Shown one piece after another: positions 28,320-36,827 of a stretch of 64,000 bases of DNA; the first letter of the stretch is position 1; every line of letters begins with the position of its first letter. The position numbers and the translations under genes are program-made. This DNA is from Rhizobium glycinendophyticum (GTDB lineage: Bacteria > Pseudomonadota > Alphaproteobacteria > Rhizobiales > Rhizobiaceae): the NCBI RefSeq assembly GCF_006443685.1, contig NZ_VFYP01000001.1, positions 1,426,001 to 1,490,000 on the forward strand. The letters are read 5' to 3'. A model generated the notes under the pieces. That model made no database searches, had not been told where the DNA came from, and saw only the letters and a list, made by a program, of their open reading frames with translations.

Positions 28320-29909
28320 ATGAACGAATTACAAAATCTGCGCGCGAAGGCCTCTGTGGGCCTCCAGACTCTTCTGTGGATCAACTTTGCGCTGATCGTT
28401 CTCTCAAACAGTCTGCGCGCTGAAGGCGTGGATTGGTTTGCGATCGGAGCAACACTGTTGATGTTGGCGCCAGTGACGCTCGTGTGGCTGAAAGACCGGA
28501 CCGGACAGGCCACACGGATCATGACGTCGATGGCCCTTGCAATGACGGTGTCGATCCTCGTCTATTCGTTCTCCGGTAGCCCTTTGCAGATCGACATGCA
28601 TATGTACTTCTTCGCGACCCTTGCAGTCTGCGCGGCTTGGATCGACTGGCGAGCCATTGTGGCGTTTGCAGGCTTTGTGGCCGTGCATCACCTGGCGGTT
28701 TACTTCGTGATGCCGTTGGCGGTTTTCCCGGGTGAATCCGACTTTTCGCGCGTCATTCTGCACGCGGTCGTACTCATTCTCCAGTCCGGCGTTTTGATTG
28801 CCCTGACCTTCGCGGTTGTTCGTGCATTCGAAGCCTCTGACAAGGCCGTCGAAACGGCCAATGTCGCCCGGCAGGAAGCCTCGGCCATGGCCGATCTCGC
28901 CAGACAGGCAGATGCAACGGCCGCAGACGAGCGGTTGCATCACGAGGCCGAGAAGGCCAAGGAGGCGGAGGCGGTGCAATTTGCCGTCTCTGAGTTGGGT
29001 GCGGTTCTGTCGCGTCTCGCGGATGGCGACCTGTCCTGCCGCATTGCCAAACCCTTCCCAGGCAAGCTCGACGAGTTGCGCAGTTCCTTCAATACATCGG
29101 TCGAAAACCTCGAAGCTGTTGTCGGACAGGTCGGCGAGGTCGCGAAGGTCATCCGGCTTGGCACGTCCCAGATCGCTGACGCAAACCAGGACCTCTCCTC
29201 GCGCAGCGAAAGACAGGCCGCGTCGATCGAGGAGACGGCGAGTGCGCTGTCAGGTGTCGCCACAACGGTCAGACAGACGGCTCAGGTCGCGGATTCCGTT
29301 GGCCGCATGGTTGATCAGGCCCGCAACGGTGCAGAGCGTTCGGGTTCGATCGTGACCGACGCCGTCTCTGCCATGAGCCGCATCGAGAATTCGTCCCGCG
29401 AAATCAGCCAGATCATCGGCGTGATCGATGAAATTGCCTTCCAGACCAATCTTCTGGCTTTGAATGCTGGCGTGGAAGCGGCCCGCGCAGGCGAAGCCGG
29501 GAAGGGCTTTGCCGTCGTCGCCCAGGAGGTGCGTGAACTGGCCCAGCGTTCGGCCAATGCGGCCAAGGAGATCAAGACGCTGATCAACGCGTCGGGTGAG
29601 CAGGTCCGTCACGGCGTCTCCCTTGTCGATCAGGCAGGCGAAGCGCTGAGTACGATTGCGCAGGAAGTCAATTCGATCAGTGAGCAGGTAGCCAAGATCG
29701 TTGCAACGACCCGCGAGCAGTCCGCCGGCCTCTCCGAGATTGATGCCGCGATCGGTCATATCGACCGGAACACCCAGCAGAATGCTGCCATGGTCGAGGA
29801 GTCCACCGCTGCGATCCAGCAACTGGTTCATGAAACTGGCACGCTGGAATCTTTGATGGCGCGCTTCTCGCTCCAACGTGGCGGGCCGACCGCACGACGC
29901 GCCGCTTGA
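28320..29909 (+). CDS. Methyl-accepting chemotaxis protein with multi-helix membrane sensor
   Basis: A 529-residue chemoreceptor whose N-terminal 180 residues form about six transmembrane helices instead of a periplasmic domain. This part contains IDMHMYFFATLA, WIDWRAIVA and AVHHLAVYFVMP, with histidines at conserved-looking places. A helical linker, a HAMP-like stretch (LADGDLSCRI) and the signalling domain follow, with the hairpin [19 protein letters not shown]. The start at 28320 has AAGGA upstream. A strong terminator follows. The ligand is unknown; membrane-embedded histidines could bind haem or a metal, which is inference. Confidence 0.88.
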   Translation: MNELQNLRAKASVGLQTLLWINFALIVLSNSLRAEGVDWFAIGATLLMLAPVTLVWLKDRTGQATRIMTSMALAMTVSILVYSFSGSPLQIDMHMYFFATLAVCAAWIDWRAIVAFAGFVAVHHLAVYFVMPLAVFPGESDFSRVILHAVVLILQSGVLIALTFAVVRAFEASDKAVETANVARQEASAMADLARQADATAADERLHHEAEKAKEAEAVQFAVSELGAVLSRLADGDLSCRIAKPFPGKLDELRSSFNTSVENLEAVVGQVGEVAKVIRLGTSQIADANQDLSSRSERQAASIEETASALSGVATTVRQTAQVADSVGRMVDQARNGAERSGSIVTDAVSAMSRIENSSREISQIIGVIDEIAFQTNLLALNAGVEAARAGEAGKGFAVVAQEVRELAQRSANAAKEIKTLINASGEQVRHGVSLVDQAGEALSTIAQEVNSISEQVAKIVATTREQSAGLSEIDAAIGHIDRNTQQNAAMVEESTAAIQQLVHETGTLESLMARFSLQRGGPTARRAA

Positions 29910-29932
29910 CGGCAGACAGCGATATCAGCTTC

Positions 29933-29970
29933 GAAGCCGCACGGGCATTCCGTGCGGCTTCTTCTGTTCT
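29933..29970 (+). terminator. Terminator after the chemoreceptor gene
   Basis: A perfect 12-bp stem (GAAGCCGCACGG at 29933-29944, CCGTGCGGCTTC at 29950-29961) with a 5-base loop is followed by TTCTGTTCT. It sits just before the convergent DinB gene end and may serve both directions. Confidence 0.75.
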
Positions 29971-30476
29971 CAAAGCCAGGCTCGCCCTTCGCTCCGCAAG
30001 AAGTAGATCAGGTCGATGGCGAGGCTTGGCTTGCCCATTCCGGTCAAGCCCGCATGCACTTGGCCACGATGATGGGTCTGATGGTTGAACATGTGGCTGA
30101 GGGCAGGGGATAGCCGTTGCTGGACGAGTTCCGAGGAGGTGAGCGGCGTGTAGGAGATCGGCCCCTCCAGCTGCGCTGGCGTCAGGTTGTCCACATAGGC
30201 GATAATCCGCCCATCCTCCTCCACCCGCGCCTCCCGCAACTCGGCAAAGCCGGTACAGGGGCGCTCGTCGAGGGTGGAAGGTCGCGGGCCCGCGCCGATG
30301 AAACGGTACAGCCAGACACGGTCGGCCGTCAGGATGTGGCTGAGTGTGCCGAAGATCGATCCGAAGAAGGCGCCGGTGTCGCGGTGCAGCTCGTCTTCGG
30401 ACAATGTGGCCGCAGCGTCATAGACGAGGCTGTTCGCCCAGCGGTTATAGGCCGCCATCATCTTGAGATGTTCCAT
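29970..30476 (-). CDS. DinB family protein
   Basis: A 168-residue four-helix-bundle DinB/YfiT-type protein. The metal-binding histidine triad is visible: His47 (GTLSHIL) plus His132 and His136 in NHQTHHRGQ. The start at 30476 is preceded by GGGAGGATGC. Members include damage-inducible proteins and thiol S-transferases; the substrate is unknown here, and no SOS box was recognised nearby. Confidence 0.85.
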   Translation of the reverse strand: MEHLKMMAAYNRWANSLVYDAAATLSEDELHRDTGAFFGSIFGTLSHILTADRVWLYRFIGAGPRPSTLDERPCTGFAELREARVEEDGRIIAYVDNLTPAQLEGPISYTPLTSSELVQQRLSPALSHMFNHQTHHRGQVHAGLTGMGKPSLAIDLIYFLRSEGRAWL

Positions 30477-30626
30477 TGCATCCTCCCGTTCAAACCGTCG
30501 CCCTGCCAGGCCTCGGTATTCATAGCAGTGGCTTGCACAAGCAGGGCTTATGGATCCCATGAAATTTGCTGATTTGCCACGCAGGCCCTAATGGTCTTGT
30601 GTGGGGTAAATGAAACGAGGTCCTTC

Positions 30627-31310
30627 ATGTCTCTGACGCTCTATTCTCTCTGCGGAACCGATCCGAACCGCCCCTTTTCTCCGCATTGCTGGAAGATCGT
30701 GATGGCACTTCATCACAAGGGGTTGGCCTTCGAAGAGAGGCCGTTACCCTTCACGGAAATCCCGAAGGCAGAAGAGGGATTCTCGAAGACGGTGCCGATC
30801 GTCAGGGACGGGGATCGGCTGGTCTCCGACAGCTTCCAGATCGCGCTTTATCTCGAAGAGGCGTATCCCGATCATCCCAGCCTGTTCGGCGGCGAGGGCG
30901 GAAAGGCGGCGGCTCGCCTGGTCGAAGGTTATGCCCAGCATATCGTCCATCCGGTGATTACCCGGATCGCCGTCTACGACATCCACCAGATGCTAGGCCC
31001 TTCTGACCAGGACTATTTCCGCAATAGCCGCGAGAAGCGCCTCGGCAAAACGCTCGAAGAAGTCCATGCCGAGCGGGCGTCCGCCATTGCAGCGCTTCCC
31101 GCCCAGCTGCAGCCCCTGCGTCACATGCTCGGCTTCCAGCCCTTCATCGGGGGGCAGACGCCGCTCTTTGCCGATTACATCCTGTTCGGCGCGCTGCAGT
31201 GGCTGCGGATCACCACTGGATCCATCCATCTCCCCGATGGCGACCCGGTCGTGGGTTGGTTTGAGCGTTGCCTGGAACTGCATGAGGGCGCCGGCCGTCA
31301 GGTGGCCTGA
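30627..31310 (+). CDS. Glutathione S-transferase family protein
   Basis: A 227-residue GST-like protein with an N-terminal thioredoxin-fold domain (LTLYSLCGTDPNRPFSPHCWK) and a helical C-terminal domain. KTVPIVRDGDRLVSDSFQIALYLEE carries the cis-proline and the glutathione-binding SDS/SES-type turn. The start at 30627 has GAGG 6 bases upstream. It may act on aromatic or ether substrates, but the sequence does not show which. Confidence 0.8.
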   Translation: MSLTLYSLCGTDPNRPFSPHCWKIVMALHHKGLAFEERPLPFTEIPKAEEGFSKTVPIVRDGDRLVSDSFQIALYLEEAYPDHPSLFGGEGGKAAARLVEGYAQHIVHPVITRIAVYDIHQMLGPSDQDYFRNSREKRLGKTLEEVHAERASAIAALPAQLQPLRHMLGFQPFIGGQTPLFADYILFGALQWLRITTGSIHLPDGDPVVGWFERCLELHEGAGRQVA

Positions 31311-31322
31311 CGGTCGCAGCCT

Positions 31323-31871
31323 CTAACGGCCGTAGCGCAATGAGATGGAAGCCTTGGCCAGCGCATGGGCATTGGTCATGAAGCCGATTAACGCACCACT
31401 TGCCGTGGAATCGAGATCGAGCTTCGCGGTGTCGAGAGCGGTCACCGTGAACACATAAGTGTGGGTCTGTCCCTCTGGCGGGCATGCCCCGAGGAAACCG
31501 GCATAGCCGGCATCCGCACGGCTCTGGATCGAACCGGCGGGCGCTCCTGCCTCGGGCGAGATTCCGCCCTGAAGTGCCGTGACGTCCGCCGGAATGTTGA
31601 ACAGGACCCAGTGCCAGAAGCCGGAGCCGGTCGGCGCATCGGGATCATAGAGCGAGACGGCGAAGCTTTTCGTGCCCTCGGGGGCGTTGGTCCAGGAAAG
31701 GGCGGGCGAGATGTTCTGACCGCTGCAGCCGAAGCTGTTGGCGACCTGTGCCTCGGGAAGCTTGCCGCCATCGCGGAGGTCGGGGCTGGAAAGGGTAAAC
31801 TCCGCCGCCTGCGCCTGTGTGGCGAGAATGGCAAGGGTCAGGAGAGCGGCGGTAAATGTTTGTCTGGCCAT
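31323..31871 (-). CDS. YbhB/YbcL-type PEBP family protein, exported
   Basis: A 182-residue phosphatidylethanolamine-binding-protein-like protein with a signal peptide (MARQTFTAALLTLAILATQA, cleavage near AQA-AEF). It keeps the family ligand-site motifs YDPDAPTGSGFWHWVLFNIP and the GYAGFLGACPP segment. The start at 31871 is preceded by GGAGCCC. The function of bacterial PEBPs is poorly known; a periplasmic location is likely. Confidence 0.85.
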   Translation of the reverse strand: MARQTFTAALLTLAILATQAQAAEFTLSSPDLRDGGKLPEAQVANSFGCSGQNISPALSWTNAPEGTKSFAVSLYDPDAPTGSGFWHWVLFNIPADVTALQGGISPEAGAPAGSIQSRADAGYAGFLGACPPEGQTHTYVFTVTALDTAKLDLDSTASGALIGFMTNAHALAKASISLRYGR

Positions 31872-31914
31872 ATTGGGCTCCATGAATGTCTGCGAGCCCA
31901 ATCTAACCGCTCCG

Positions 31915-32781
31915 CTATTCGGCTGCGGCCCCGATGCGATCATCTTCAGCTCCAATGCGCGCAAATTCCGCTGCCGGAATGCGGATGTCGCGCGGGGAGA
32001 GCCCGAAGCGTTCGCGGAAACGCGCGGCAAACTTGGAGGCGGATTCGTAGCCAACCTCCAGCGCCACCCGGTTGATCGGCAACTCGGTCGCCTGGAGCAG
32101 GCCGACGGCCCGGGTCATGCGCATATCGGCGATGATGTCGGTGAGGTTGGTCCTGGCGGAGGCAAGCTTGCGACGAAGCGTGGCTTCACTGACGCCGAGT
32201 GACGAGGCCACGCGCTCCGCAGTCCAGTCGCTCGCCAGGTCGCGGCCGATCAGGGCGCGAACGCGGTCGTGCAGGCTCTCGTAGCCACTGGCGCGCAGGC
32301 TGAGCCCCAGCCCGTCCAGACGCAGGATGATCTCACCGAGCATGTGACGGCGGAGCCGTTCGGCCTCACCGGCCTTTGTCAGGCAGTGGGCAGCCCGTTC
32401 TAGGGCTGTCTGGAACTCGGCATCCGGAAGAAATGTTGCGGCGTCGCGCAATGGCGCAAGCTGCGCATTCGCATAGGCATTGACGAGATCGGGCGAAAAC
32501 ATGAAGGCTTCCGCTTGATAATCGCCATCGGCGACGACCTCGTTAATGACGGTCCATTCCCCGTTGATCGGTAGGACGATCGCGGTTCCCGGTCCCGCCT
32601 CGAGACCGATCCTGCTCGAAGAAACGCGCTTTAAGCCCTGGCGCACGATGATCAGGCCGGGCTGGTCGGCGCGCAGCCGTCGGAATGTGCCGGAACTCGC
32701 CTGGATGATATAGCAATGGGCGCCGATGCCAGGGGCGGCATGGGTGAAGCGCGCGATGCGGCCTGAAATGCTCTCGATCAC
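31915..32781 (-). CDS. AraC family transcriptional regulator
   Basis: A 288-residue AraC-type activator with an N-terminal cupin-like sensing region and a C-terminal double helix-turn-helix ([20 protein letters not shown] and [20 protein letters not shown]). I prefer the GTG at 32781, which follows GGAGAGG closely, over the ATG at 32817. Its target and inducer are unknown. It is divergent from ndk and sits just upstream of the PEBP gene on the same strand, one candidate target. Confidence 0.85.
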   Translation of the reverse strand: MIESISGRIARFTHAAPGIGAHCYIIQASSGTFRRLRADQPGLIIVRQGLKRVSSSRIGLEAGPGTAIVLPINGEWTVINEVVADGDYQAEAFMFSPDLVNAYANAQLAPLRDAATFLPDAEFQTALERAAHCLTKAGEAERLRRHMLGEIILRLDGLGLSLRASGYESLHDRVRALIGRDLASDWTAERVASSLGVSEATLRRKLASARTNLTDIIADMRMTRAVGLLQATELPINRVALEVGYESASKFAARFRERFGLSPRDIRIPAAEFARIGAEDDRIGAAAE

Positions 32782-32861
32782 TGCGACCTCTCCTCGGGGG
32801 CTTGAGCGCCGTGCCATCGGCGCTGTTGATTATGACGTGGGCGTGAAATTCGTCCATCCCC

Positions 32862-32891
32862 CTTGTCTTCGTGATTCGGGCCTTGTAGATA
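32862..32891 (+). promoter_or_regulatory. Putative ndk promoter
   Basis: CTTGTC (32862-32867) and TAGATA (32886-32891), separated by 18 bp, resemble an alphaproteobacterial housekeeping promoter 42 bp before the ndk start. This is a match by eye only. Confidence 0.3.
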
Positions 32892-32932
32892 CCGCCCACT
32901 TTCCCTTCAGACACCAAACAAGGATGAGACAG

Positions 32933-33355
32933 ATGGCGATTGAACGCACCTTCTCGATGATCAAGCCGGACGCAACCAAGCGCAACCTCACGGGCGCCAT
33001 CACCAAGATGCTGGAAGACGCAGGCCTGCGCGTCGTAGCCTCCAAGCGCGTCTGGATGAGCAAGCGCGAAGCAGAAGGCTTCTACGCCGTTCACAAGGAA
33101 CGCCCCTTCTTCGGCGAGCTCGTCGAAGGCATGACTTCCGGCCCGACCGTCGTTCAGGTTCTCGAAGGCGAGAACGCCATCCTGAAGAACCGCGAAATCA
33201 TGGGCGCCACCAACCCGGCCAACGCCGATGAAGGCACCATTCGCAAGACCCACGCTCTCTCCATCGGCGAGAACTCGGTTCACGGTTCGGACGCTCCGGA
33301 AACCGCTGCCCAGGAAATCAAGTACTGGTTCTCCGACACCGAAATCGTCGGCTGA
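32933..33355 (+). CDS. ndk: Nucleoside diphosphate kinase
   Basis: Ndk balances NTP and dNTP pools by transferring phosphate through a histidine. The 140-residue protein starts [18 protein letters not shown] and has the active-site motif [10 protein letters not shown] with His117, so the enzyme is complete. A good promoter-like element lies upstream and a strong terminator downstream, fitting a single-gene transcript. Confidence 0.98.
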   Translation: MAIERTFSMIKPDATKRNLTGAITKMLEDAGLRVVASKRVWMSKREAEGFYAVHKERPFFGELVEGMTSGPTVVQVLEGENAILKNREIMGATNPANADEGTIRKTHALSIGENSVHGSDAPETAAQEIKYWFSDTEIVG

Positions 33356-33400
33356 ATCAGGCTCTGAGGTTTTTGCCTCAGTCCATTGATGCGATTCACG

Positions 33401-33429
33401 AAACCGGGGCGGAGACGTCCCGGTTTTTT
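33401..33429 (+). terminator. Terminator after ndk
   Basis: AAACCGGG (33401-33408) pairs with CCCGGTTT (33419-33426) around a 10-base loop and runs into six T residues (33424-33429), a standard factor-independent terminator. Confidence 0.8.
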
Positions 33430-33539
33430 CCGTGCCTCGACCTAGATCCTCGCCCGAATGCCTGCAGACTTTGGTCAGGCGAGCGGGCTCCGGCACGGCT
33501 AGACTGCGGCCTCCAGTCCCCCAAGCGAGGTCCTCCGTC

Positions 33540-34034
33540 GTGCTCCCCATTCGCGCTCTGTCTTTGCTCGTCTCTCTCATGTCTATTGCCGCGTCCGGCG
33601 CCGCACTGGCCGATCCGATCGGCCTCGCCAGCCAGTTTACCGGGCCGGATCAGCGGCTGGAAATCGTCAACGGCGGCCCGTTCCAGGATCTTGCCATCAT
33701 GACCGACCGGAACGAGGAGTCGGCCGGCCAGCGCTGGCAGGTCACCTCGGAAGGGCAATGGGTGCGGATCCGCAACGAGGCCATCGGCGACACCATGTGC
33801 CTGGATGTCGTCAACGGCGGCGATCCCGCCTATATGGTCCAGATGCGCCCTTGCGGAAACTATTCCGGTCAGTTGTGGCAGATCTCCGCCTCGGACGAGC
33901 ACATGCGCTTCACGACACAATTTCTCGGAAGCCGTTACTGCCTCGACATCGTCAATGGCGGCATGCTGGACCGTTATGCGCAGATGCGACCCTGCGGCGA
34001 CTATTCCGGTCAGTTGTGGACCCTGGTCAATTGA
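33540..34034 (+). CDS. Secreted ricin-type beta-trefoil lectin domain protein
   Basis: A 164-residue protein made of a signal peptide (cleavage near ALA-DPI) and one beta-trefoil. The GTG at 33540 follows GCGAGG; longer in-frame starts would place charged sequence before the signal. Three QxW-type repeats are visible: GQRWQV, GQLWQI and GQLWTL, each preceded by a LEIVNGG, LDVVNGG or LDIVNGG turn. Cysteine pairs (MCLDV, RPCGN, YCLDI, RPCGD) probably form disulfides. No catalytic domain is attached, so it likely binds carbohydrate outside the cytoplasm. Confidence 0.82.
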   Translation: MLPIRALSLLVSLMSIAASGAALADPIGLASQFTGPDQRLEIVNGGPFQDLAIMTDRNEESAGQRWQVTSEGQWVRIRNEAIGDTMCLDVVNGGDPAYMVQMRPCGNYSGQLWQISASDEHMRFTTQFLGSRYCLDIVNGGMLDRYAQMRPCGDYSGQLWTLVN

Positions 34035-34569
34035 CGGCAGCCTGGTCCGACGGGGGTGACGGGCAGTCTGCTCCCTGGGCATAATCCCGTGTACCGTCGG
34101 CTTTGAAGACCTCCGGATTGGGCGTGTAGATCGGCCCGACCACCAGCGGCTTGCTGGGCATGATCGTCTGATCAAGCGTCGAGGTCAGCGTCGTGTCGAT
34201 TGCCTGGAGGCGTTTTCCCTCCTTGTCGACCACCCGGATTGAGATCGCGTACGGTTTGCCCTTGACGATGCAATGGACGGGCGGGCTTTCCAGCGCCACC
34301 TTTTCCCAGAAGGGAAAGATCTTCGTGCGCGTCTCGATCGGTGCGCCGCCGGCCGGATTTTCGAATTTCGTGACGGCGAAACTCTCGTCCGGCAGCGGTC
34401 CGTTGCGGGCAAGGGTGATCACATAGGTTGCCTGCGCCACGCGGTAGTTGAAGATGAAGACCTTGCCACTGACCTTCAACGGCTCCTTCACGTCTTCGCG
34501 CTGGCACGCCGACAGGACCGCAAGGACCGCACAGGCTGCAAGGCTCAGCAGCTTCGTTCGTGCCATCAT
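34027..34569 (-). CDS. Hypothetical lipoprotein
   Basis: A 180-residue lipoprotein with a clear signal and lipobox (LAVLSAC, lipidated Cys near residue 22). The mature part has an Ig-like beta character with motifs VSGKVFIFNYRVAQATYVITL and RVVDKEGKRLQ. I do not recognise a function. Its start overlaps the stop of the CGNR-type gene by 4 bp, so both are on one transcript; its 3' end overlaps the convergent lectin gene by 8 bp. Confidence 0.7.
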   Translation of the reverse strand: MMARTKLLSLAACAVLAVLSACQREDVKEPLKVSGKVFIFNYRVAQATYVITLARNGPLPDESFAVTKFENPAGGAPIETRTKIFPFWEKVALESPPVHCIVKGKPYAISIRVVDKEGKRLQAIDTTLTSTLDQTIMPSKPLVVGPIYTPNPEVFKADGTRDYAQGADCPSPPSDQAAVN

Positions 34570-35117
34570 GGCAGGGGCTCCGTCTTTTTCCGTTTGTAGT
34601 GTCGGCTGGCTTTGACCCGGTTGCCGCAGATGGCCATGTCGCACCAGGTGCGGCTGCGGTTCTTGCTGCGATCGAGAAACAGCCATCCGCAATGGCCGCA
34701 GATCTTCAGGCGCTCCGGGTCTGGCTCGCACACCAGTCTCAAGGCCGAGCGCGCCGTCGCATGATCGAGGGATTGCCCGTCGCTCGTAGTTCGTAATGTC
34801 GAGGCGATCCGCTCCAGCAGGTCCGCGAGCGCCAACCTGTCCTCGGCCCCCAGAATTCGGCTGCGGAAATAGCGGTCGATCGCCTCACGCAGTTGGAGAA
34901 ATTCGCCGCGATGCTCCTCTGGGACGGGCCGTAAGTCCGGGAAGTCCTGCCGCTCGGCAGACAGCCGGACGGCGGCCTCTGGGAAGGCGCGGAAATGCTC
35001 AGCAACAGCAAACCGGTCGCGCCGCCCCTCGGTATCGTGCCGGAGGATCACGCTGTTGGCGACGTCAAGCGCCAGCGCGCCGCCGACGAAACGATGAGGT
35101 GTCCACGTAAAGGTCAT
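34566..35117 (-). CDS. ABATE/CGNR zinc-finger transcriptional regulator
   Basis: A 183-residue protein with an N-terminal ABATE domain (FVGGALALDVANSV) and a C-terminal CGNR zinc finger: CGHCGWLFLDRSKNRSRTWC, then CGNRVKASRHYKRKK, giving four cysteines. Proteins of this type are putative stress-linked regulators. It is divergent from a LivH-like permease, and a 32-bp palindrome lies just upstream of its start, so it probably regulates both itself and the permease. It is coupled to the following lipoprotein gene by a 4-bp overlap. Confidence 0.85.
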   Translation of the reverse strand: MTFTWTPHRFVGGALALDVANSVILRHDTEGRRDRFAVAEHFRAFPEAAVRLSAERQDFPDLRPVPEEHRGEFLQLREAIDRYFRSRILGAEDRLALADLLERIASTLRTTSDGQSLDHATARSALRLVCEPDPERLKICGHCGWLFLDRSKNRSRTWCDMAICGNRVKASRHYKRKKTEPLP

Positions 35118-35125
35118 TCTCACAA

Positions 35126-35157
35126 TATAACTGGTAAAAACCGTTTTGCCAGTTATA
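35126..35157. promoter_or_regulatory. 32-bp palindromic operator between CGNR regulator and permease
   Basis: Arms TATAACTGG (35126-35134) and CCAGTTATA (35149-35157) match perfectly, and the inner AAAA/TTTT blocks extend the symmetry with one mismatch. It begins 9 bp from the regulator start and ends 18 bp before the permease ATG, so it must overlap both promoters. Most likely it is the binding site of the adjacent zinc-finger regulator. Confidence 0.65.
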
Positions 35158-35175
35158 AACGAACGTGGAGGGTTG

Positions 35176-36072
35176 ATGGCTTACTTGCTGCAGCAGATTC
35201 TGAACGCGGTGCCGGTGGCGAGCCTTTATGCCTGCCTCGCCTTCGGGTATGCTCTCGCCTTCGGAGTGACCCGCCGCCCGGACATCACTTTCGGTGCGCT
35301 GGTGGCGCTCGCCGGTCAGATGTGCCTGCTCTTTGTCGATTACGGTTGGAGCCGGCTCTATCTCATCTTGCCGGCAAGCCTTCTGCTCGGTTTCATTGGA
35401 GGCTGCGCCTATGCGCTTCTCGCCGGCTGGACGAGCGCCCGTTACATCATGCTGCCGTTACACCGACGTTCGGCCAACAGCGTCATCGTTGCCTCACTTG
35501 GCTTGGTAATCCTGCTCTCGGAGGGCGCGCGGCTGGCCCTCGATACCCGCAGCCTGTGGCTGCCACCGCTCGGGCAAAAGCAGATCGTGCTGGCCGAAAT
35601 CGACGGGTTCACGGTGGGGCTGACGCCGGTTCAACTCGTCCATTCCACGCTGATGGTCGGGCTGATCTTGATGGGGCATCTCCTGCTGACGCGCAGCCGC
35701 GCTGGACGTCTCTGGCAGTCGGTCTGTCAGGATCCCTTCGCCGCACGGCTGCTCGGGGTAGACGCCGACCGGGTCTTTGCCTTGGCGCTCATGGCCTCCG
35801 CCACGCTCGCCGCCATTGCCGGCCTTTCGGCCACGGCGCTCTATGGCACCATGGATTTCGGGGCAGGCCTGATGTTCGGGCTGAAGGTGGTCCTGATCGC
35901 GGCCGCCGGCGGCTATTTTCGTCCGCTGCACTCCGCCATCGGGGCGGCCGGGATCGGCTTGGCCGAAACCCTGTGGAGTGCCTATGGCCCGATGATCTGG
36001 CGCGATGCGGTAATCATCGCCTCACTCGTCTTCCTGCTGGTGCTGAGCCGGCGGGAACGCGTTATTCCCTGA
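35176..36072 (+). CDS. LivH-type ABC transporter permease, orphan
   Basis: A 298-residue polytopic membrane protein resembling LivH, the permease of branched-chain amino-acid ABC transporters. The ATG at 35176 follows GTGGAGG. LivH-like features are SLYACLAFGYALAFGVTRRPDITFGALVALAG near the N-terminus and the C-terminal MFGLKVVLIAAAGGYFRP. No LivM, ATPase or binding-protein gene is nearby, so it must use partners encoded elsewhere or act alone. It ends 11 bp inside the convergent moaE gene. Confidence 0.82.
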   Translation: MAYLLQQILNAVPVASLYACLAFGYALAFGVTRRPDITFGALVALAGQMCLLFVDYGWSRLYLILPASLLLGFIGGCAYALLAGWTSARYIMLPLHRRSANSVIVASLGLVILLSEGARLALDTRSLWLPPLGQKQIVLAEIDGFTVGLTPVQLVHSTLMVGLILMGHLLLTRSRAGRLWQSVCQDPFAARLLGVDADRVFALALMASATLAAIAGLSATALYGTMDFGAGLMFGLKVVLIAAAGGYFRPLHSAIGAAGIGLAETLWSAYGPMIWRDAVIIASLVFLLVLSRRERVIP

Positions 36073-36535
36073 TGCCGTCCTGCCAGCGCGCCTGGGCGGC
36101 ATCGTCCGCATCCTTCGCGGCCACCCATTCCCTGACCTGGCCGTCCTTGCCATGCTCCTTCTTCCAGAAAGGGGCGGAGGTCTTGAGGAAATCCATCACG
36201 AAATTTGCCCCGTCGAAGGCGGCCTGCCGATGCGGCGCAGCAGCGATGACAAGCACAATCTGCCCTCCGGCTTCAATCCGGCCATGACGATGGATGGCGG
36301 TCAAGCCGATGAGTGAGAAGCGCTCGATGGCAAGCGAGGCGATCCTGGTCATCTCCGCCTCGGCCATACCCGGATAATGCTCGAGTTCGAGCGCCGCCAG
36401 CGTGCCGGCTTCGTCGCGGCACAAGCCGACGAAAGAGACTACGGCGCCGATATCGGCCCGTCCTGCGGTCAGTAATGCGCTTTCAGCAGCAGCGTCAAAA
36501 TCATCGCGCTGGACCCGGATTGTGGGTTGGGGCAT
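36062..36535 (-). CDS. moaE: Molybdopterin synthase large subunit
   Basis: MoaE with MoaD adds two sulfurs to precursor Z to make molybdopterin. I use the second ATG (36535, 157 residues) because GGAGG lies 9 bases before it. Conserved elements are VSFVGLCRDE, ALELEHYPGMAE, AIHRHGRIEAG and the lysine-bearing LKTSAPFWKKE. It is 36 bp after moaD, at the end of the SDR-uvrC-pgsA-moaD-moaE run. The molybdopterin it helps make could serve the oxidoreductase at 45-47 kb. Confidence 0.95.
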   Translation of the reverse strand: MPQPTIRVQRDDFDAAAESALLTAGRADIGAVVSFVGLCRDEAGTLAALELEHYPGMAEAEMTRIASLAIERFSLIGLTAIHRHGRIEAGGQIVLVIAAAPHRQAAFDGANFVMDFLKTSAPFWKKEHGKDGQVREWVAAKDADDAAQARWQDGIRE

Positions 36536-36571
36536 TGGCGGCATCCTCCGGCCAGCAGAAGGGAGGCGACA

Positions 36572-36826
36572 TCAACCGCCGGTCATCGGCGGAAATATGC
36601 CGATCTCACGGGCGCCGGCAATCGATTCGTCATGCTCGACATGCTCCTGGTTCACCGCAACGCGGATCGCTTCCGGAAAGCGTAACGCTTCGGCATACTC
36701 GTCTCCCAGACTGGCGAGATGGGCGATGAGATCGCCCGCCGTCTTCACGTCGTCCGGCAGGGCGATGTCTTCCTCGCCTTTGCCGATCCGCTCGCGGACC
36801 CAGGCGAAATAGACGAGCTTGACCAT
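36572..36826 (-). CDS. moaD: Molybdopterin synthase sulfur carrier subunit
   Basis: MoaD is an 84-residue ubiquitin-like sulfur carrier. The C-terminal PPMTGG ends in the Gly-Gly that is adenylated and thiocarboxylated. The start at 36826 (MVKLVYFAWVRERIG) fits family starts. It lies 1 bp after pgsA and immediately upstream of moaE. Confidence 0.94.
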   Translation of the reverse strand: MVKLVYFAWVRERIGKGEEDIALPDDVKTAGDLIAHLASLGDEYAEALRFPEAIRVAVNQEHVEHDESIAGAREIGIFPPMTGG

Positions 36827-36827
36827 C

